From positions 992,001-1,056,000 of the forward strand of contig NZ_FYDG01000001.1 in NCBI RefSeq assembly GCF_900187365.1: 64,000 nt of DNA. Reading direction: 5' to 3'. Each line of letters starts with the position of its first letter. Positions within the stretch are counted from its first letter, which is position 1. The notes below the pieces were generated by a model that was given only the letters and a program-made list of their open reading frames with translations, was not told where the DNA came from and did no database searches. Below are positions 36,744 to 45,185 of this stretch, one piece after another. This stretch comes from Rhodoblastus acidophilus (GTDB taxonomy: Bacteria; Pseudomonadota; Alphaproteobacteria; Rhizobiales; Beijerinckiaceae). The position numbers were made by a program, and so were the translations under genes.

Positions 36744-38336
36744 TCAGGCGGCGCCCGACTTGAGCAATTTGTAGGCGACGGCGTCGAGCAGCGCTTGGAA
36801 CGAGGCGTCGATCAGATTGGCGGAGACGCCCACCGTGGACCAGCGCTCGCCGTCGCGGTCGCCGAACTCCACCAGCACGCGGGTGACGGCGTCGGCGCCG
36901 CCCTGGAACACGCGCACGCGGAAATCCAGCAGTTCGATATCCTCGATGAATTTCTGATACTTGCCGAGATCCTTGCACAACGCGAGGTACAGCGCGTGCA
37001 CGGGGCCGTTGCCCTCGGCGGCGGAAATCAGGCTCTGGCCATCGACATTGACCCGCACCGTCGCTTCCGAAAAGGTTTCGAGTTCGCCTTGCGCATTGTG
37101 GCGGCGCTCGACATCGACGCGGAAACGCTCGATCTCGAAATAGGCGGGCACATGGCCGAGAACCCGGCGCGCCAGCAGTTCGAACGAAGCGTCGGCGCCT
37201 TCATAGGCGTAGCCCTGCGCCTCCTTCTCCTTCACGGTGGCGAGCAGCCGGTTGACCCTGGGGTCGTCGCGCGCCACCGTCACGCCCAGACGCTCCAGCT
37301 CGGCCAGAATGTTGGACTTGCCGGCCTGGTCCGACACCAGCACGCGGCGCTGGTTGCCGACGCTTTCCGGCGTGACATGCTCGTAGGTGCGCGGGTCCTT
37401 CAACACGGCGGAGGCGTGGATGCCCGCCTTGGTGGCGAAGGCGGACGCGCCCACGTAAGGCGCGTGGCGATCCGGCGAGCGGTTCAGCAGCTCATCGAGC
37501 GTATGCGACAGCTTGGTCAGGCCCCGCAGCGAATCGAGCGACACGCCGATCTCGTAGCGGTCGGCCATGTCCTTCTTCAGCAGCAGCGTCGGGATGATCG
37601 AGCACAGATTGGCGTTGCCGCAACGCTCGCCCAGCCCGTTGAGCGCGCCGTGGATCTGCCGCGCGCCGCCGCGCAACGCCGCGAACGAATTCGCCACCGC
37701 CTGTTCGGTGTCGTTGTGGGCGTGGATGCCCAAATGGTCGCCGGGCACACGCTCCGCCACCTTGCGGACGATCTCCTCGATTTCATGAGGCAATGTGCCG
37801 CCATTGGTGTCGCACAAAGCCACCCAGCGCGCCCCGGCTTTATACGCGGCCTCGGCGCATTGCAGGGCGTAATCGGGATTGTCTTTAAACCCGTCGAAGA
37901 AATGCTCGCAATCGACGATCACCTCGCGGCCGGCTGTGACGGCGGCCTTGACGCTGTCGTCGATGCCTTCAATATTTTCCTCCAGCGTGCAGCCGAGCGC
38001 GACATGCACCTGATAATCCCAGGCCTTGGCGACGAAGGCGATGGCGCTGGCGGCGCTGTCGATCAGCGCCGCGACGCCCGGATCGTTGGCGGCCGAGCGT
38101 CCCGCGCGCTTGGTCATGCCGAAGGCGGTGAACCGGGCCTTTCGCGTGCGCTTGGTCGAAAAGAATTCGGTGTCGAGCGGATTGGCGCCGGGATAGCCGC
38201 CCTCGACATAGTCGATGCCCAAGGCGTCGAGCAGGCCGGCGATCTGCTTCTTGTCGTCGAGCGAGAAATCGACCCCCGTGGTCTGGGCGCCGTCGCGCAG
38301 GGTGGTGTCGAACAGATATACGCGCTCGCGAGTCAT
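36744..38336 (-). CDS. cimA: Citramalate synthase
   Basis: Condenses acetyl-CoA with pyruvate to (R)-citramalate, a threonine-independent route to 2-oxobutyrate for isoleucine. The 530-residue protein has an N-terminal DRE-TIM barrel (FDTTLRDGAQTTGVDFS, metal-binding HAHNDTEQAVANS, GLGERCGNANL), a flexible linker, and a C-terminal LeuA-type allosteric domain. The KKQIAGLLDALGIDYVEGGYPGANP segment is typical of the long CimA branch as opposed to LeuA or homocitrate synthase. ATG 38336 overlaps the stop of the acetyltransferase gene (ATGA). Together with ilvBN 2 kb away it supplies isoleucine precursors. Confidence 0.93.
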   Translation of the reverse strand: MTRERVYLFDTTLRDGAQTTGVDFSLDDKKQIAGLLDALGIDYVEGGYPGANPLDTEFFSTKRTRKARFTAFGMTKRAGRSAANDPGVAALIDSAASAIAFVAKAWDYQVHVALGCTLEENIEGIDDSVKAAVTAGREVIVDCEHFFDGFKDNPDYALQCAEAAYKAGARWVALCDTNGGTLPHEIEEIVRKVAERVPGDHLGIHAHNDTEQAVANSFAALRGGARQIHGALNGLGERCGNANLCSIIPTLLLKKDMADRYEIGVSLDSLRGLTKLSHTLDELLNRSPDRHAPYVGASAFATKAGIHASAVLKDPRTYEHVTPESVGNQRRVLVSDQAGKSNILAELERLGVTVARDDPRVNRLLATVKEKEAQGYAYEGADASFELLARRVLGHVPAYFEIERFRVDVERRHNAQGELETFSEATVRVNVDGQSLISAAEGNGPVHALYLALCKDLGKYQKFIEDIELLDFRVRVFQGGADAVTRVLVEFGDRDGERWSTVGVSANLIDASFQALLDAVAYKLLKSGAA

Positions 38337-38830
38337 TGCGTCGGTCCCGTCATGGCAGGAAGGTCTTTGGTCATGGTGGTGTTGCCCAAAACTTCGTCGC
38401 CGACGAAGGTCATGTTGCGCTTCTGCGGCGCATAGCCGCGTCGCGCGAAAAACCCTTCGGCGCCGTCGCTGGCGTCCACGGTGAGTTTTTTCGCCTGGCG
38501 GGCGGCGGCGAGTTTCTCCATCGCGTCGCACAAGGCGCTGGCGACGCCGCGCCGGGCGAAATGCGGGTGGACATAGAGCATATACAGCGCATCCGCGCCT
38601 TTGAGCGCGGCGAAGCCGGCGATCGCGCCCCCGAGCGTCGCGACGATGGTGAGGGCGCCGGCGAGCTTTTTCGCGAATTCGGCCTCGTCTTCGGCCAGGG
38701 CGCTCCAGGCCTCGACCTGGGCTTCCGAATAATCCTCAACGCCCAAGGTTTCGACGCTCAAGCGGAACAACGCCGCGAGCGCGGGCGCGTCGGCCGGCAA
38801 AGCGGGCCGCAGTGCGATATTTTCCGCCAT
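38333..38830 (-). CDS. GNAT-family N-acetyltransferase
   Basis: A 165-residue GCN5-related acetyltransferase starting at ATG 38830 (MAENIALRPALPAD). The acetyl-CoA-binding motif A reads ALYMLYVHPHFARRGVASALCDAME, with the R-R-G-V-A pyrophosphate loop, and the C-terminal motif is GFFARRGYAPQKRN. The acceptor is unknown; the family acetylates proteins, amino acids or antibiotics. Its stop overlaps the cimA start by 4 bases, and its start overlaps the stop of a 46-residue membrane protein. The three genes therefore look like one translationally coupled unit. Confidence 0.88.
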   Translation of the reverse strand: MAENIALRPALPADAPALAALFRLSVETLGVEDYSEAQVEAWSALAEDEAEFAKKLAGALTIVATLGGAIAGFAALKGADALYMLYVHPHFARRGVASALCDAMEKLAAARQAKKLTVDASDGAEGFFARRGYAPQKRNMTFVGDEVLGNTTMTKDLPAMTGPTQ

Positions 38831-38970
38831 CAGATCAAGCCCTTCCAGCGCAGGCCGATCATGATCGCCAAGCCGAGCACGACAATCTTGGCGGCGATGT
38901 ACCACAGCCAATGCGCCGGGAAGGGCAGCGAGTCGCGCCAGGATTTTTCGCGGTCGTCAGGTTGGGTCAT
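38830..38970 (-). CDS. 46-residue membrane protein upstream of the acetyltransferase
   Basis: A 47-codon frame from ATG 38970 to TGA 38830 encodes MTQPDDREKSWRDSLPFPAH, then one clear membrane helix (WLWYIAAKIVVLGLAIMIGL) and a short basic tail RWKGLI. The stop overlaps the acetyltransferase ATG (TGATG), a common coupling arrangement, which supports it as a real gene. It is too short for ordinary gene calling. The topology is probably N-in with a single span. The function is unknown. Confidence 0.65.
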   Translation of the reverse strand: MTQPDDREKSWRDSLPFPAHWLWYIAAKIVVLGLAIMIGLRWKGLI

Positions 38971-39008
38971 TGGGCGTCCGATGTGATGAAGGCCGGTCAG
39001 GCTTCGTC

Positions 39009-39041
39009 TTCCCGCAGGCGGGGAGAGGGAGTCACCCCACC
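39009..39041. repeat. Partial REP-like palindrome overlapping the end of cysS
   Basis: TTCCCGCAGGCGGGGAGAGGG followed by AGTCACCCCACC keeps the right arm and tail of the element seen at 744-902 and 34016-34151. It covers the cysS stop codon at 39032-39034, so it could serve as the 3' end of that transcript. Confidence 0.5.
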
Positions 39042-40411
39042 TCCCAGCTTGTCTCCAACTCGCCGGTTTGCTTGTTCTTCGCGTCCATGAGCTTGACGCC
39101 CATGCCGACGAGAACGTCGCGCAGACGGTCGGATTCGGCGAAATTTTTGGCGCGGCGGGCGGCGAGGCGCTCCGCGATCAGCTTTTCCACGGCGGCGACG
39201 TCGATGTCGGCGGAGGTTTTGGCGTCCCAGACGGCGGGATCGTCATGCAGCAGCCCCAGCAGATTCGCCGCGCGCAAAAGCTGGTCGGCCTCTCCGGCGC
39301 CCGCCAGCGCGTGCAGTTCGGCGATGGCCTTGGGCGTGTTGAGGTCGTCGCACAGCGCTTCGAGGAAAGGCGCGGGCAGCACGCCGGGCTTGGCCTTGCG
39401 CTCGCGCAGCAGGGCGTACCAGCGTTGCAGAACCTTTTCGGCCTCCTCCAGCGCCTTGACCGTCCAGTCGATCGGCTGGCGATAGGCGCTGCGCAGCATG
39501 GCGAGGCGCAGAACCTCGCCCTTCCACGCCCGCCCGCCGAATTTCTCCTCATGCAGCAATTCGTGGATGGTGATGAAATTGCCCAGGCTCTTGGACATTT
39601 TCTCGCCTTCCACCTGCAGGAAGCCGTTGTGCATCCACACATTGGCCATCACGTCATGGCCGAAAGCGCAGCGGGTCTGGGCGATTTCGTTCTCATGATG
39701 CGGAAACACCAGATCAATGCCGCCGCCGTGAATGTCGAACACTTCGCCAAGGTGCTTGTGCGACATGGCCGAGCATTCCAGATGCCAGCCGGGCCGGCCG
39801 AAGCCCCACGGGCTGTCCCAGCCCGGCTCGCCCTCTTTCGACGGCTTCCACAACACGAAATCCATCTCGCCGCGCTTGTAGGGCGCGACGTCGACGCGGG
39901 CGCCGGCGATCATGTCGTCGAGCGAGCGCCGCGACAGCCGGCCGTAGTCGGGCATGGACGGCACGTCGAACAGCACATGGCCGTCGGCGGCGTAGGCGTG
40001 CCCCGCGGCGATCAGCTTCTCCACCAGCGCGATCATTTCCGCGATATGCTCGGTGGCGCGCGGCTGCACATCCGGCGGCAAGCAGTTCAGATCCGACACG
40101 TCCTGCTGGAAGATGGCGTTAGTGCCTTCGGTGAGTTCGCGGATCGACACGCCGCGCTCGGCGGCGCGGGCGTTGATCTTGTCGTCGACGTCGGTGATGT
40201 TGCGGACATATTTGACGTGCTTCCAGCCGTAGATCTCGCGCAGCAGCCGGTACAGCACGTCGAACACGATCAGCGGGCGCGCATTGCCGATATGGGCGAA
40301 ATCATAGACGGTGGGGCCGCAGACATAGAGCCGCACCCGGCTGGAATCGATCGGCGCGAAAACTTCGCGCTCGCGAGTCAGCGTGTTGTAAAGTTTCAGG
40401 ACGGCGGACAT
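39032..40411 (-). CDS. cysS: Cysteinyl-tRNA synthetase
   Basis: Charges tRNA-Cys, acting as a class I monomer in the cytoplasm. The 459-residue protein starts at ATG 40411 ([18 protein letters not shown]). It has the zinc ligand Cys in [10 protein letters not shown], the HIGH-type sequence HIGN, further zinc ligands in HLECSAM and FPHHENE, and the KMSKS loop in [11 protein letters not shown]. The C-terminal anticodon-binding region has the [21 protein letters not shown] segment. It is divergent from a cation-diffusion-facilitator gene across 211 bases. Confidence 0.97.
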   Translation of the reverse strand: MSAVLKLYNTLTREREVFAPIDSSRVRLYVCGPTVYDFAHIGNARPLIVFDVLYRLLREIYGWKHVKYVRNITDVDDKINARAAERGVSIRELTEGTNAIFQQDVSDLNCLPPDVQPRATEHIAEMIALVEKLIAAGHAYAADGHVLFDVPSMPDYGRLSRRSLDDMIAGARVDVAPYKRGEMDFVLWKPSKEGEPGWDSPWGFGRPGWHLECSAMSHKHLGEVFDIHGGGIDLVFPHHENEIAQTRCAFGHDVMANVWMHNGFLQVEGEKMSKSLGNFITIHELLHEEKFGGRAWKGEVLRLAMLRSAYRQPIDWTVKALEEAEKVLQRWYALLRERKAKPGVLPAPFLEALCDDLNTPKAIAELHALAGAGEADQLLRAANLLGLLHDDPAVWDAKTSADIDVAAVEKLIAERLAARRAKNFAESDRLRDVLVGMGVKLMDAKNKQTGELETSWEVG

Positions 40412-40622
40412 GGGACTCCCCTGCTCTGGCCGGGGCGTCGATCTCACGATTTTGAGGAGACATGACGGCGCCAGCCAGCTTTTCAGCTAGCTGATGATAA
40501 TAATCCGGCAAAGAGTGTTTGGCGGCGTCATGGAAGAACCATGCGGGTTTCGCCGCGCGTCGTCAAGAGCGGGCCGGCTTGCTTCCGGTTGGAACACGTA
40601 TAGATTCGGCCCCGGAGGCGAC

Positions 40623-41576
40623 ATGAGTTCCACGCACGACCACGCAAGCCACGATCACGATCATGGCCACGACCATACTCATGGCCACGGCCATGTCCAT
40701 GCGCCGCAAAGTTTCGGCCGGGCCTTCGGCTGGGGCATCGCGCTCAACACCGGCTTTGTCGTCATCGAGGCCGGCTACGGCTTTGTCGCCAATTCCATGT
40801 CGCTGCTCGCCGACGCCGGCCACAATCTCGGCGACGTGCTCGGGCTGGCGGTGGCCTGGGTGGCCAGCGAACTGGTGAAAAAGGCGCCGAGCGCGCGCTT
40901 CACCTATGGCCTGCGCGGTTCGTCGATTCTCGCCGCCTTGTTCAACGCGGTGTTTCTGCTGGTGGCCGTCGGCGCCATCGCCTGGGAGGCTTTGTGGCGG
41001 CTCGGCGCGCCGCAGCCGGTGGAGGGCGGCGTGGTGATGGCGGTGGCGGCCGCCGGCATCGTCATCAACGGCTTCACCGCCTGGCTGTTCGCCTCGGGCA
41101 AGGACGACATCAATTTGCGCGGCGCCTTCCTGCACATGGCCTCGGACGCGCTGGTCTCGGCCGGCGTGGTCGCCGTGGGCCTGATCATCGCCCTCACCGG
41201 CGCGCTCTGGCTCGACCCGGTGGTCAGCCTGGTCATCAGCGCCCTGATCATCTGGGGAACCTGGCGGCTGCTGAAGGAATCGCTGGCCATGTCGCTGGCC
41301 GCCGTGCCGCCGCGCATTGACCCGGCCAAGGTGCGCGAATTCCTGCGCGCGAAAAGCGGCGTCGCCGCGCTGCACGACCTCCACATCTGGCCGATGAGCA
41401 CAACCCATGTGGCGCTGACCTGCCATCTGGTCATGCCCTCAGGCCATCCCGGCGACGCCTTCCTGCACGACCTCGCCGAAAGTCTGGCGCATGAATTCGG
41501 GATCGACCACGCCACGATGCAGATCGAAGTCGATCCGTCCCGCGCCTGCGCCCTGGCGCCGGACGAAGTCGTCTAA
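40623..41576 (+). CDS. Cation diffusion facilitator (CzcD/ZitB-type metal exporter)
   Basis: A 317-residue inner-membrane antiporter, probably exporting Zn2+ and related divalent ions. The N-terminus is a His-rich metal-binding tail (HDHASHDHDHGHDHTHGHGH) before six membrane helices. The metal-site motifs HNLGDVLGL (helix 2; the Asp of the preceding LLADAG segment also fits) and HMASDAL (helix 5) are intact. A cytoplasmic domain with LHDLHIWPMSTTHVALTCHLV follows. ATG 40623 is preceded by GGAGG. The next gene downstream encodes a small secreted Cys-rich protein, 123 bases away on the same strand. Confidence 0.93.
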   Translation: MSSTHDHASHDHDHGHDHTHGHGHVHAPQSFGRAFGWGIALNTGFVVIEAGYGFVANSMSLLADAGHNLGDVLGLAVAWVASELVKKAPSARFTYGLRGSSILAALFNAVFLLVAVGAIAWEALWRLGAPQPVEGGVVMAVAAAGIVINGFTAWLFASGKDDINLRGAFLHMASDALVSAGVVAVGLIIALTGALWLDPVVSLVISALIIWGTWRLLKESLAMSLAAVPPRIDPAKVREFLRAKSGVAALHDLHIWPMSTTHVALTCHLVMPSGHPGDAFLHDLAESLAHEFGIDHATMQIEVDPSRACALAPDEVV

Positions 41577-41699
41577 CCGGCGCCCCAGGCCAAAAAAGGA
41601 CAGGAACTCGCGCGCAAAAAGTCCGATTTGGTCCGCGTTCTGCTCCAGTTCATGCTTATCCCCTTAGACAGGAGGCGGCGTTTCGAAGAGGAGCCAAAC

Positions 41700-41990
41700 A
41701 TGAAAAAACTGATGCTGGCCGTTGCAGCTCTCAGCCTGCTGGGCAGTCTGGCGCCAACCGCCAGCCAGGCGCAGAACTGTTCGCGGCTGCGCTGGGCGTG
41801 CGAGCACAAGGACGAGCTAGGCCTTGAAGGCGCAGGCACGTGCCGGCGCTATCGCGAAGCCTGCTCGGGCGGCCATGAAGAAAACCGATGCGCGAAATTG
41901 CGCTGGACCTGCGAGCACAAGGACGAGCTAGGCCTTGAAGGCGCGGGGACCTGCCAGCGTTATCGCGAAGCCTGCGGAGGCTATTACTAA
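41700..41990 (+). CDS. Secreted protein with two CX6C-X13-CX6C repeats
   Basis: A 96-residue protein with a Sec signal peptide (MKKLMLAVAALSLLGSLAPT, cleavage near SQA-Q). The mature part is two copies of a 37-residue unit, each with four Cys in the pattern C-X6-C-X13-C-X6-C. The core DELGLEGAGTC is identical in both. At DNA level the copies at about 41800 and 41911 are nearly identical over some 60 bases (period 111), so the duplication is recent. The spacing suits two antiparallel helices held by two disulfides in the periplasm. ATG 41700 is chosen over 41628 because it starts the signal peptide. No family is recognised. Confidence 0.8.
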   Translation: MKKLMLAVAALSLLGSLAPTASQAQNCSRLRWACEHKDELGLEGAGTCRRYREACSGGHEENRCAKLRWTCEHKDELGLEGAGTCQRYREACGGYY

Positions 41991-42003
41991 ACGCCGGGTG
42001 AAA

Positions 42004-42037
42004 TTCCGCCGGATCGCGTCGTCCGCGTCCGGCGGAA
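42004..42037. terminator. Stem-loop between the Cys-rich protein gene and cowN
   Basis: TTCCGCCGGA (42004-42013) pairs perfectly with TCCGGCGGAA (42028-42037) across a 14-base loop. It lies between two convergent genes and is flanked on the cowN side by AATTT in the reading direction. A bidirectional terminator is likely. Confidence 0.6.
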
Positions 42038-42047
42038 ACCGTGCAGG

Positions 42048-42344
42048 CTAGAAACATTCCTCTTCCAGCTTCTTCAAATCCTTCAGCGCCTGTTCGTCGT
42101 CATGGTCCTCGAACAGTTCGACCATGTAATAGACGTGGGAATGCAGCAGCAGCAGCTTGTCGGTGATGGAGTTCTCGCCGGCCTCGATGGCGGCGAGCCG
42201 GCCCTTGAAGCGGTCCCAGAAGGCGTTGCCGGTCTCGGGATTGTCGATGTAGCGGCGCAGGTGATCCAGGACGCGCGCCATATTCCCTTCAAAGTCGATA
42301 TCGAGAAAACTGACGTAACGGTCGGGCTGGGCGGCTGCGTTCAT
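42048..42344 (-). CDS. cowN: N2-fixation sustaining protein CowN (protects nitrogenase from CO)
   Basis: A 98-residue cytoplasmic protein starting at ATG 42344. It matches CowN as I know it: an N-terminal [19 protein letters not shown] block, then an [15 protein letters not shown] helix, [20 protein letters not shown], and a C-terminal LKKLEEECF. CowN lets nitrogenase keep reducing N2 when carbon monoxide is present and is induced by CO. Its presence implies that the organism carries nitrogenase elsewhere. It lies 120 bases downstream of an RcoM-like CO-sensor gene on the same strand. That spacer has a heptamer direct repeat TTGGCCG-TTGCGCG at 42395-42408, a weak candidate regulator site. Confidence 0.88.
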   Translation of the reverse strand: MNAAAQPDRYVSFLDIDFEGNMARVLDHLRRYIDNPETGNAFWDRFKGRLAAIEAGENSITDKLLLLHSHVYYMVELFEDHDDEQALKDLKKLEEECF

Positions 42345-42464
42345 GGTCGGCTCCAAAAGTGGATTTGCGCCACTAGAACGCAAGCTTTTCCAAGCGCGCA
42401 ACGGCCAACACGCGACCGGCGACGCCCTTGCACGAACGGTCGTTTGCCTGCATAAGCGGCAAGC

Positions 42465-43190
42465 CTAAAAAGCCAGCAGCTTACGCAAACGCTCGACCTG
42501 ACGCCGCCCCACCGGAATCCGCGCGCCGGTCTTGTCGGCCATGCGCAGGAACCAGGCGCCGTCGAGACGCTCCGCCGCGCGCACATGGCTGAGATTGACG
42601 ATATGGCGGCGATGAACGCGCACGAACAGCGCGGGATCGAGCCGCGCCTCCAGCGCCGCCAGCGAGCGCGGGCAGAACGCGGAAAACTCCAGCGTCAGCG
42701 CCTCCGCATAATGGCCCTGGGCGGACAGGGCCGCGACCCGGTCGATGTCGATCAGCGCGGTGACGTCGCCCATGCCCTTCTGGATCGGCAGTTTCATCAG
42801 GAACGCGTCGGGTTCCGGCTCCGGCTCCGGCGCGGCCGCGAGATCGCCGAGCGTGAAGAACATCAGGATCGCGCCGACGTCGTCCGGCCCCGGCCCAATG
42901 CGCAGCGCCATCGCCCGCGCGAGAAGATTGCCCATGCGGGTGGCGACGATGATCGCCGCCCCCAGCGGGGTCTCGCCGGCGCTGGCGATCAGCCAGCCGA
43001 CTTTGGCGCGCGCTTCGGGGGGATGAAGATCGAGAATGTCGACGCCGAATATATCGCCGCCCGCGCCGCCCAGCAGGTTTTGCACCGCGCCGTTCACCGC
43101 CAGAACCCTGCGGTCGCGGTCCAGCGTCACCACGCCGATCGGCAGGCGCTGCAGCCGGTACTCAAAGGTTTGCCCTTCGCCGGCGGCCAC
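42465..43190 (-). CDS. rcoM: RcoM-like PAS-LytTR regulator (probable heme-based CO sensor)
   Basis: A 241-residue single-component regulator. Residues ~8-110 are a PAS domain (LPIGVVTLDRDRRVLAVNGA) and ~130-240 a LytTR DNA-binding domain (FVRVHRRHIVNLSHV). In RcoM the heme iron is held by His74 and, in the Fe(II) state, Met104. Here His56 (LDLHPPEA) and Met86 (ATRMGNLL) have exactly the same spacing of 30. No Cys is found at the place of the third, redox-linked RcoM ligand. GTG 43190 starts 2 bases after the serB stop. Its position just upstream of cowN supports CO-responsive control of that gene. A non-heme PAS-LytTR protein is the alternative. Confidence 0.75.
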   Translation of the reverse strand: MAAGEGQTFEYRLQRLPIGVVTLDRDRRVLAVNGAVQNLLGGAGGDIFGVDILDLHPPEARAKVGWLIASAGETPLGAAIIVATRMGNLLARAMALRIGPGPDDVGAILMFFTLGDLAAAPEPEPEPDAFLMKLPIQKGMGDVTALIDIDRVAALSAQGHYAEALTLEFSAFCPRSLAALEARLDPALFVRVHRRHIVNLSHVRAAERLDGAWFLRMADKTGARIPVGRRQVERLRKLLAF

Positions 43191-43192
43191 GT

Positions 43193-44125
43193 TCAGCTCA
43201 CGAATTCGTCGAGCCGATAGCCTTGCGCGAACAAAAGCGCGGTCAGGTCGGAATGGTCGATGCGGGCGTGGGCCGCGCTCGCCACCGCCGGCTTGGCGCG
43301 AAAGGCCACGCCGAGGCCCGCCGCCTCCAGCATGTCGAGATCATTGGCCCCGTCGCCCACCGCCAGCGTCTCCTCGGGCGCCAGTTCAAGCAGCCCCCGC
43401 AACTCCAGCAGCGCGGCGAGCTTGGCGGCCTTGCCCAGCACCGGCTCCTCGACCTCGCCGAGAAACTTGCCGTCCTCGATCTTCAGGACATTGGCGCGGT
43501 TTTCCTGAAAGCCAAGCTTTTCGGCGATGGCCGAGGTGAAGACGGTGAAGCCGCCCGACACCAGCGCCGCATAGGCGCCATGGGCGCGCATGGTCATCAC
43601 CAGTTCGCGCCCGCCGGGATTGGGAACGATTCGGGTGGCGATGGCCTCGTCCACAACAGAAACATCAAGCCCCTTGAGCAGCGCCACGCGCTCGCGCAGC
43701 GCCGGCTCGAAGGCGATTTCGCCGCGCATGGCGCGTTCGGTGATCGCGGCCACCTTCTCCTTGAGGCCGACGAAATCGGCGAGTTCGTCGATACACTCCT
43801 GCCCGATCATGGTCGAATCCATATCGGCGAGGAACAGCTTCTTGCGGCGCCAGGCGCGCGGCTGCACGAAAATATCGACCGGCGCGCCGCCCAGCGTCAT
43901 GCGCAACACGTCGGCGGCGGCGCGGCAATAGCCGACGTCGGCGAAAGACCCGTCGTCGGGATTGCCATGGGCGGCGCCCGGTGCGAAAGGAATGTCCGCC
44001 GCGCGGTTCGGCGCCAGAATTTCGGGGTCCCGCGCGCCCGGCAACCTGCGCGCCGCAGCGGCGATGAGATCGGGGCTGATCGTCTGAGCGTCGGCGGCGC
44101 CGACCAGAGTCGCGACATGGGTCAT
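43193..44125 (-). CDS. serB: Phosphoserine phosphatase
   Basis: A 310-residue HAD-superfamily enzyme that hydrolyses O-phosphoserine, the last step of serine synthesis. The HAD motifs are all present: DMDSTMIGQECIDELAD (nucleophile and acid Asp pair), SGGFTVFTSAIAEKLGF (motif II), a downstream Lys in LGKAAKLAAL, and GDGANDLDML (motif IV). The N-terminal ~95 residues form the extra ACT-like region usual in alphaproteobacterial SerB. ATG 44125 is divergent from, and very close to, miaA. The RcoM-like gene follows after 2 bases and is probably coupled. Confidence 0.94.
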   Translation of the reverse strand: MTHVATLVGAADAQTISPDLIAAAARRLPGARDPEILAPNRAADIPFAPGAAHGNPDDGSFADVGYCRAAADVLRMTLGGAPVDIFVQPRAWRRKKLFLADMDSTMIGQECIDELADFVGLKEKVAAITERAMRGEIAFEPALRERVALLKGLDVSVVDEAIATRIVPNPGGRELVMTMRAHGAYAALVSGGFTVFTSAIAEKLGFQENRANVLKIEDGKFLGEVEEPVLGKAAKLAALLELRGLLELAPEETLAVGDGANDLDMLEAAGLGVAFRAKPAVASAAHARIDHSDLTALLFAQGYRLDEFVS

Positions 44126-45037
44126 GCGGTGTTGAACGCTTTCAAACTTAAGAATCGCAACGACTTGCAAGCGGTGCTCATCGCAGGTCCGACGGCAAGC
44201 GGCAAGACGGCCTTGGCCGCCGAAATCGCGGAAAAATTAGGCGCCGCCGCGATCAACGCCGATTCCATGCAAGTCTATGGCGATTTGCCCATCCTTTCAG
44301 CGCAGCCGACGGCGGCGGAAACCGCCAGGGCGCCGCATATGCTTTTCGGACATATCGATGCGGAAAGCAATTATTCCGTGGGACGGTGGCTCGACGACGC
44401 CCGCGCCGCGCTGGCGGACTGCCGCGCGCGCGATCTGATTCCGGTGTTCGTCGGCGGCACCGGCATGTATTTCAAGGCCCTGTTGCAGGGCCTGTCGGAC
44501 ATTCCCGCCGTGCCGCCGGAGGTGCGGGCGCGCGTGCGCGCCGCTTGCGACGGCGTGGCGCCGGCGGAGCTGCACGCCCGCCTGTCCAAGGTCGACCCGG
44601 AAACGGCGGCGCGGCTGCGCCCGACCGACCCGCAGCGCCTGATCCGCGCGCTCGAAATTTTCGAGGCTTTTCAGGCCCCTCTGGCGCGTTTCCAGGGCGC
44701 GCGCCAGCCGCCGCTGCTGAAGGCTGAACGCTGCCAATGCCTGTTTCTCGCGCCGGAGCGGCCGGTTCTCAACGCCCGCATCGACGCGCGCTTCGACCGG
44801 ATGATGGAAGCGGGCGCGCTGGAGGAGGTTTTTCGGCTGCGGGCGCGCGGGCTGGATCGCGCCCTGCCCGCCCTGCGCGCGGTCGGCGCGCCCGGCCTGC
44901 TGGATCATCTCGACGGCGCCTGTTCGCTGGAGGAGGCGGTGGCGCGGGGAAAACGCGACAGCCGCCACTACGCCAAGCGGCAGTTCACCTTCGCGCGCAC
45001 CCAATTGCCGGAATTCCAATGGATCGCGGCGGCGTGA
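44117..45037 (+). CDS. miaA: tRNA dimethylallyltransferase
   Basis: Adds an isopentenyl group to A37 of tRNAs reading UNN codons, using DMAPP. The 306-residue protein has the P-loop GPTASGKTALA, INADSMQVYGDLPILSAQP, the VGGTGMYFKALLQGL segment, and the KRDSRHYAKRQFTFAR C-terminal motif. The start is uncertain. ATG 44117 overlaps the divergent serB gene by 9 bases, while GTG 44129 and TTG 44165 would avoid the overlap and still precede the conserved QAVLIAGPT strand. Because of this, promoters for both genes must lie inside each other's 5' regions. Confidence 0.94.
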   Translation: MGHAVLNAFKLKNRNDLQAVLIAGPTASGKTALAAEIAEKLGAAAINADSMQVYGDLPILSAQPTAAETARAPHMLFGHIDAESNYSVGRWLDDARAALADCRARDLIPVFVGGTGMYFKALLQGLSDIPAVPPEVRARVRAACDGVAPAELHARLSKVDPETAARLRPTDPQRLIRALEIFEAFQAPLARFQGARQPPLLKAERCQCLFLAPERPVLNARIDARFDRMMEAGALEEVFRLRARGLDRALPALRAVGAPGLLDHLDGACSLEEAVARGKRDSRHYAKRQFTFARTQLPEFQWIAAA

Positions 45038-45185
45038 CCCCGCGCCCCTGAGCGCGGCCGCCAAGTTGACAGCAACGGCGAACAAGGGCCTAGTGCCAAC
45101 CATGGCCTGCGCCGTCCCGGCTGATTTCGAGCTGGGGCGCGCGGGATTTTAATGACGACGCTCATTTCGCGGCCAAGGGGGAGCC

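Noticed and set aside
42345-42464. Sigma-54 promoter considered upstream of cowN
   Set aside because: No GG-N10-GC arrangement with the TGGC and TTGC boxes is present; the nearest matches have wrong spacing.
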